A DNA stretch of 34,726 nt from Ardenticatenaceae bacterium (lineage in GTDB: Bacteria; Chloroflexota; Anaerolineae; Ardenticatenales; Ardenticatenaceae): the NCBI GenBank assembly GCA_026989095.1, contig JALSKA010000004.1:1-34726 (forward strand). Direction: 5' to 3'. Numbering within the stretch: position 1 is the first letter of the stretch; every line of letters starts with the position of its first letter. This document shows, piece by piece, positions 31,401 through 34,726 of the stretch. Made by a program: the position numbers and the translations under genes. The notes beneath the pieces were generated by a model. That model saw only the letters and a list, made by a program, of their open reading frames with translations. It had not been told where the DNA came from and did not search any database.

Positions 31401-32676
31401 CGCCTCCCGCCTGCTCCTCTTCCTCAGCGCGATGCCCCTGCTGCTGGCGGTCATCTGGCTCTGGGAGACCCGTTTCGGGCTGAGCCGGACCACGAGCTGG
31501 GCCATCGTGTTGCTGGCCCTGGGGCTCATCCCCAGCAACTTGGCCGACGTGCTGACGGCACTCTTCCGGGCCTACGAGAAATTCGAGGTGCCGGCCCTGA
31601 TCACCACGGTGACCACGCTGGTGAAGGTCAGTTTGGGCGCCGGCGTCCTCTTGGCCGGCTACGGCATTGTTGGGCTGGCGGCTACCTCGGCCGTGACGAA
31701 CACGATCACGCTGGTCGTGTTGGGCTGGCTGGCCGTGCGCCAGGGGTGGCCGGCCGGCCGCTGGTGGCGCGGGTGGTGGCAGGAGTGGCGCGCCGGGTGG
31801 AACTGGAATTTCAGCCGCACCCTGCTGAGCACGGCCTTTCCCCTGATGATCAATGACTTCCTGAGCACGGCTTTCTTTCGCATGGACGTGGCCATCCTCC
31901 AGCCCATGAAGGGCGACACGGTGGTGGGATGGTACAACGTGGCCTACAAGTTCATCGACGGCCTGGTCATCATTCCCAGCTCCTTCACCCTGGCCCTCTT
32001 TCCGGTCATCTCGCGCTACGCCGAGGGCGCCCGTGACGCCCTCTGGCGGGCCACCGTCCTCTCATTGCGCTGGCTCCTCTTCCTGGCGATTCCCATCTGT
32101 GTGCTGACGACCCGCTACGCCGACACCATTATCTGGGCCTTCGGGGGCTCGCGCTTCTTGCCCCACTCGGCCACGGCGTTGCGGCTGCTCATCTGGTTCC
32201 TGCCCTTCAGCTTCATCAACAGCCTGGTCCACTACGTGCTCATCGCCGTCAACCAGCAACGCTACCTGACCCGCGCCTTCCTCATTGGAGTGGGGTTCAA
32301 CTTGGTGGCGAACGTGCTCCTGATCCCGCGCTACTCCTACCAGGCCGCGGCGGTCAACACAGTGTTGAGTGAAATCGCGCTGCTGCTCCCCTTCTACTCG
32401 CTCCTGCGCCGGCACGTGGGCCCCATTCCGTGGTTCTCCATCTGGTGGCGGCCGCTGGTGGCCGGTGGGCTCATGGTCCTGCCCCTGTGGGCCGGTCGGC
32501 TCTCTCCCCTCGTGGCCCTGCCGCTGGCCGGGCTCACCTACATTGGTGCCCTGCTGGCCTTGCGCGCCTTTACCCCAGACGACTGGGGTGTGATGGAGCG
32601 CCTGCTCCCGGCCGGCGTGCGCCGGCGCGTGGCTCCCCTCATTGCCGTGCTGGTTACGCCCACGGGACGGGCGTGA
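28486..32676 (+). CDS. YfhO-like GT-C membrane transferase fused to Wzx/MATE-like flippase
   Basis: This is one 1396-aa reading frame with two full-length membrane modules. Residues about 1-885 resemble YfhO. Helix 1 is at about 33-50, Asp62 (PFDILYQF) sits in the first outer loop, and the family hallmark LPLWNPYVFAGMPF is at 110-123. Many helices, an extracytoplasmic beta-rich domain (about 590-850) and a closing helix (about 855-880) follow. YfhO proteins transfer sugars from polyprenyl phosphate outside the membrane. After a short charged linker (YQEQPHEHAVRR, about 882-893), residues 890-1396 form an oligosaccharide flippase of the MOP superfamily: VAKNSLAPMLLQLLNKAVDT, ARILGPEGVGAYAFA, FALGLIPSNLAD-like repeats, and FPLMINDFLSTAFFRMDVAIL. 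No stop or frameshift is visible at the join. The preceding GT2 gene is 9 bp away. The combined role is inferred. Confidence 0.88.
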   Translation: MTTAGRDLHTSTGAGGQTEGRRGPVALPRWRESLLLLACFTLLPLALFWSVTVGGRSLVPFDILYQFEPWRSFADHVGVGLPANELVADLLLENYAWKGFIVEALSERQLPLWNPYVFAGMPFLAAGQHSFLYPFSALFLIMPVWQAYGWFTVITLILAGLNMYVLLRVVGAGRGAALVGGLVYQGSGFLTISVVFQMIIAGAAWLPLVLAMIHKLAEKAAAGERDLTAYIPWASVGGVALGLVFLAGHVEIAYYTLLLGAACGLWQAVRLWLGGREPARLIVWGLLMGLVGGLLGAAQMVPLYELVRANFREGSATLQQVLGWAYPPRQIITFLVPDFWGNPARHEVFDIVRRTWRPILTRNVMGQTLNYVAWTQGLPSWKNYVEAASYVGVLPLILAGVAAWHRRREPAVRFFVLLAVVSLLFTFGTPLYALLYYGLPGWKQLHTPFRWVFPYTLAVAVLAGLGWDWIVRHPRLAGVRRLGMGMAAGGGAMLAGLVAVFLAPGPWLALADRLMAVSELTRVAFADDPALLVSYQWRNFLVLAIFLLLAGGLLWGAHRALSARPRLWAGAALAVVGVDLYVAAAGFNPAVSPELIRVTPPAIAWLQEQPGLWRFTTLEEPGQPVLTANAGMFYRLHDVRGYDSIILKHYVQLMEQVEGQGQLLYNRVSPLFWEGSLDSALLDMLNVRFVVTTLEVNRPGWRPVYAGEVRIYENQDVLPRAYWLPAERARWRDHDTVIAELKSLDPRREVWLDAESAQVPEAFPQASPSEEKAAWSPAEVVAYTPNEVVVYVETDRPAVLVLGDTWFPGWRAFLRPAPGGEEREVPVWRANGALRAVPVPAGAWTVRWRYSPDSVKVGFFASFLGTVLLVLGAAYWLWGRIYQEQPHEHAVRRVAKNSLAPMLLQLLNKAVDTVFAAFMARILGPEGVGAYAFAVAIIWYFIIFTNFGLGTLLTRDVARDPHMALRYVRHTIASRLLLFLSAMPLLLAVIWLWETRFGLSRTTSWAIVLLALGLIPSNLADVLTALFRAYEKFEVPALITTVTTLVKVSLGAGVLLAGYGIVGLAATSAVTNTITLVVLGWLAVRQGWPAGRWWRGWWQEWRAGWNWNFSRTLLSTAFPLMINDFLSTAFFRMDVAILQPMKGDTVVGWYNVAYKFIDGLVIIPSSFTLALFPVISRYAEGARDALWRATVLSLRWLLFLAIPICVLTTRYADTIIWAFGGSRFLPHSATALRLLIWFLPFSFINSLVHYVLIAVNQQRYLTRAFLIGVGFNLVANVLLIPRYSYQAAAVNTVLSEIALLLPFYSLLRRHVGPIPWFSIWWRPLVAGGLMVLPLWAGRLSPLVALPLAGLTYIGALLALRAFTPDDWGVMERLLPAGVRRRVAPLIAVLVTPTGRA

Positions 32677-32706
32677 TTCACCGCCAATTCCCGTACCGAA
32701 GTACTC

Positions 32707-32736
32707 TTGTCCCCGTGCCGTTCCCTGGAGTACAAT
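32707..32736 (+). promoter_or_regulatory. Predicted promoter for the ECF sigma/anti-sigma genes
   Basis: TTGTCC (32707-32712) is separated by 18 bp from TACAAT (32731-32736). The leader to ATG 32785 is about 42 nt. This looks like a housekeeping-type promoter rather than an ECF autoregulatory one. Confidence 0.5.
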
Positions 32737-32784
32737 GGAGCCGAGCGCGGCCCACACGGTCCACTTTCACATTTTTTGAACCAC

Positions 32785-33339
32785 ATGGCGAACACGTGCG
32801 ACTATAGAAGTGAAGAGGCCCTTCTTCGCCGTGTGGCCGAGGGGGACCAAGACGCCTTTGCCGAGTTGTACGCCGTTCTCGGCCCCGTGGTCTACACCTA
32901 CTTGGTCCGCCTCGTGGGCGACCAAGGGGCGGCAGAGGACCTGCTTCAGGAGGTCTTCATGGCCGTCTGGGAGGGTGCCGGCCACTTCCGGGGCGACTCC
33001 CGTGCGAAGACGTGGGTGCTGCGCATTGCCCACTACCAGGCCGTCTCCTGGCTCCGCCGGCAGCGGCCTGTGGCCGCGTTGAGCGAGGCGCTCCCGGCCG
33101 AGGAGGACATCGAGGAGGCTGCGCTGGCCGCTTGGAGTGCATCCCGCCTGGCCGAGGCCTTGAAGCGCCTTCCGCCCCGCCAGCGCGCGGTGATCGAGCT
33201 CGTCTTTGGCCAGGAGCTCTCCTACGCCGAGGTGGCTGCCGTGCTAGGGTGTCCTGTGGGCACGGTCAAGAGCCGCGTCAGCTACGCCCTGCGCCTCCTG
33301 CGCCACCTGCTGCGCGATGTCCGGGAGAAACAGGTGTAA
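32785..33339 (+). CDS. ECF-type RNA polymerase sigma factor
   Basis: This is an extracytoplasmic-function sigma factor (184 aa from ATG 32785). Region 2 (about 25-92) includes AFAELYAVLGPVVYTYLVRLVGD, AEDLLQEVFMAVWEGAGHFRG and KTWVLRIAHYQAVSWLRR. Region 4 (about 125-178) is LPPRQRAVIELVFGQELSYAEVAAVLGCPVGTVKSRVSYALRLLRHLL. Both are intact, and region 3 is absent as in all ECF sigmas. The start codon lacks a clear ribosome-binding site; an upstream TTG (32707) coincides with the -35 box and is rejected. The next gene, 12 bp downstream, has an anti-sigma architecture, so the sigma is presumably held at the membrane until a signal arrives. Confidence 0.94.
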   Translation: MANTCDYRSEEALLRRVAEGDQDAFAELYAVLGPVVYTYLVRLVGDQGAAEDLLQEVFMAVWEGAGHFRGDSRAKTWVLRIAHYQAVSWLRRQRPVAALSEALPAEEDIEEAALAAWSASRLAEALKRLPPRQRAVIELVFGQELSYAEVAAVLGCPVGTVKSRVSYALRLLRHLLRDVREKQV

Positions 33340-33351
33340 CCGGAGACCGCC

Positions 33352-34089
33352 ATGGCCCCACTTCACGTGACGGCGGACAACGGGCGCAACGGAAAGGGGC
33401 CCGACGACGTGCGGGCCCTGCTGCCCTGGTACGTGAACGGCACGCTCGGCGGAGACGAGCGGAAGGCCGTGGAGGCGTGGCTCGCCCGCCACCCCGGCGC
33501 ACAGGCCGAGGTGGAAGCCCTGCGCCACCTCCACCGCGCCGTCCGAGCCCAGCCCCTTCAGCGCCCGCCGGACCGCGTGTGGGCACAGCTCCGGGCGCGC
33601 CTCCAAGCCGCGACATCCCCGTGGCCCCGGTGGCTCACGTGGGCGTGGACCGGGCTGGTCACCTTCATCCTCGCCTTTTTCCTGTGGGCCCTCTTCCAGC
33701 CCGGCATTGTGCTGCGCTGGCAGGCCCACACGTCACGCCCCGCCCAAGCCCACGTGTGGCGCGTGGCCGAAGACGGCCGCCTCATTCCCCTGGCCGCCCT
33801 CCCCCTCCCGCCCGGCCAACAGAGTGCAACCTTTGTGGACCCTTTCGTGCGCCCCGGCACGACGTACGTCTACCGCGTCGAGCTCGTGGACCGGGCCGGC
33901 CGAGTCGTCTGGTGGTGGACGGTGGTCCAGCGGGCGGACACACAAATTGTCGGCTTCTATGTGGCGATTGGATTCGTCAGCCTTGCTTTCGGATGGATGA
34001 CAGTCACGGCCTACGTTCATGTGTGGAACCTCTCGAGGCGGAGGTCACGTCCGGTTCAACGTCATGCCCCATGGGTACATAACCTGTAG
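33352..34089 (+). CDS. Two-TM anti-sigma factor-like protein lacking zinc ligands
   Basis: This 245-aa membrane protein is the likely partner of the sigma factor 12 bp upstream. Its N-terminal LLPWYVNGTLGGDERKAVEAWLARHPG (residues 23-49) matches the zinc-finger anti-sigma domain. The usual His-x3-Cys-x2-Cys ligands are Trp43, His47 and Ala50 here, so zinc is not expected. TM1 lies at about 94-115. Residues about 118-197 form a beta-rich segment outside the membrane (ending VYRVELVDRAGRVVWWWTVV), and TM2 lies at about 198-221. A basic cytoplasmic tail follows. Two TMs with an outer sensor loop are less common than the single-pass layout. The call rests on pattern and position. Confidence 0.8.
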   Translation: MAPLHVTADNGRNGKGPDDVRALLPWYVNGTLGGDERKAVEAWLARHPGAQAEVEALRHLHRAVRAQPLQRPPDRVWAQLRARLQAATSPWPRWLTWAWTGLVTFILAFFLWALFQPGIVLRWQAHTSRPAQAHVWRVAEDGRLIPLAALPLPPGQQSATFVDPFVRPGTTYVYRVELVDRAGRVVWWWTVVQRADTQIVGFYVAIGFVSLAFGWMTVTAYVHVWNLSRRRSRPVQRHAPWVHNL

Positions 34090-34102
34090 AGGGGAGGCAC
34101 AA

Positions 34103-34720
34103 ATGACCACACGTTACTACAGAATACGAACAGCCACTATCAATGCTACTTTCATTCTCCTGATGATATTTCTCGCCGTTCCGGTGCAGGTATATGCGTA
34201 TGGTGGCGTTCAAGGGCAAGTTATCGACAGCAAGAACAAGGATCCGTGGCAATACGGCGGAGAAGTATGGGTCTATGTGGTGAGCACAGGCGACGTGTGT
34301 GCCACCGGGCGGTTGAACCCCACGGATGGGACGTTTAACTTAGCCTTGAATGGAACCGATGATGTGCTCGGGTACGGTACGACTGCCGATTGCACAACAG
34401 GAGCTTTTGCCGGCCAAACCATAGAGATCCTGATCGACTTCACGTGCAGTTTTAAGGGTTCCTATGGGGGCTCAACGTGCAATCCCCCCAGTGGCTACCC
34501 GGCAACGGCTCAGGTCCAATTCACCCAAAACGCGCTCCCTATCACTTACAACGCGGGGTACATCGAGACCGGCACAGGGCCAACTGCTGTCACGCTGGAG
34601 TCGTTCAGCGGCACAACCGTCACCCCCTCCAACCGTCTCGTGGCCGTGGCCGCCGGGCTCCTGGGCGTGGCCGTGATGGCGCTCACGGCGATCACCCTGC
34701 GCGCAGGCCGGCGCCGGTAG
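34103..34720 (+). CDS. Secreted surface protein with C-terminal membrane anchor, unknown family
   Basis: This 205-aa protein starts at ATG 34103 after a strong GAGGGGAGG (34089-34097). A signal peptide (about 1-32) ends VQVYA before YGG. The mature part has four cysteines (66, 97, 115, 126), which could form two disulfides, and is rich in Gly, Thr and Ser. It opens with GGVQGQVIDSKNKD and later has DGTFNLALNG, which is reminiscent of a carboxypeptidase-regulatory-like beta-sandwich, but weakly. The C-terminus is tripartite: TTVTPSNR, a hydrophobic helix (about 179-198) and RAGRRR. This resembles a sorting or anchoring signal, though not LPXTG. The first ~400 bp are clearly less GC-rich than neighbouring genes. 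It starts 13 bp after the anti-sigma gene and may belong to that regulon. Confidence 0.72.
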   Translation: MTTRYYRIRTATINATFILLMIFLAVPVQVYAYGGVQGQVIDSKNKDPWQYGGEVWVYVVSTGDVCATGRLNPTDGTFNLALNGTDDVLGYGTTADCTTGAFAGQTIEILIDFTCSFKGSYGGSTCNPPSGYPATAQVQFTQNALPITYNAGYIETGTGPTAVTLESFSGTTVTPSNRLVAVAAGLLGVAVMALTAITLRAGRRR

Positions 34721-34726
34721 CGGCCT

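Noticed and set aside
32707-32784. TTG start at 32707 adding 26 residues to the ECF sigma factor
   Set aside because: The codon coincides with the predicted -35 box, and the added residues do not resemble sigma factors.

Overview
This 34.7-kb window is high-GC bacterial chromosome. It most resembles a Chloroflexota genome (Anaerolineae/Caldilineae/Ardenticatenia-like). Clues are the Val/Glu-rich 'VVE.TVEVTKVVE'-style linker after the lipobox of the sugar-binding lipoprotein, Thr-Pro-rich stalks on surface proteins, a DapL-type aminotransferase, and very large YfhO/GT-C-type membrane proteins. The taxon is inferred from style, not from a marker gene. I see no rRNA, tRNA, CRISPR array, IS element or prophage. 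Long ORFs lying antisense to the real genes are GC-driven shadows and are left out.

Layout. (1) 1-5349 (+): a GH65 disaccharide phosphorylase cut by the window edge, then a sugar ABC importer made of a binding lipoprotein and two permeases, with no ATPase. (2) 5398-9723 (-): ruvB, a DUF2905 membrane protein, glutamine-dependent nadE and a thiolase, apparently one transcript from a promoter near 9831-9858. (3) 9897-10514 (-): a SpoU/TrmH RNA methylase with an N-terminal zinc ribbon. (4) 10720-13652 (+): an M28/glutaminyl-cyclase-like lipoprotein, a DapL-like aminotransferase and a short-chain dehydrogenase, tightly packed. (5) 13645-16033 (-): purM, purN and a Lon-substrate-binding-domain protein, joined by ATGA and TGATG overlaps. 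(6) 16457-19766 (+): a LysM-M23 peptidase, xseA, xseB and a divergent PAP2 (DUF212) protein. (7) 19815-22661 (-): cvpA, then a TrkH/KtrB-TrkA/KtrA potassium uptake pair. (8) 22616-34720: an envelope region. It holds a GT-C-like membrane protein ending in a FAM3/ILEI ('GG')-type domain, a stalked Ig-like surface protein, a 58-residue membrane protein, an orphan response regulator with a degenerate receiver, a DPM1-type GT2, a 1396-residue YfhO-flippase fusion, an ECF sigma factor with a two-TM cysteine-less anti-sigma factor, and a secreted protein with a C-terminal anchor.

How the genes work together. The first block imports and phosphorolyses an alpha-glucoside. The most interesting block is 27.6-32.7 kb. 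There the soluble GT2 would make a polyprenyl-phosphate sugar, and the next gene carries both an extracytoplasmic transferase (YfhO) and a Wzx/MATE-like flippase in one chain. This is a condensed version of the CsbB-GtcA-YfhO three-component glycosylation logic known from Firmicutes. The degenerate response regulator is divergently transcribed from the same short promoter region and is a candidate regulator. Several AT-rich -35/-10 pairs with 16-18 bp spacing stand out against the GC-rich background, and one of them would give a leaderless cvpA mRNA.
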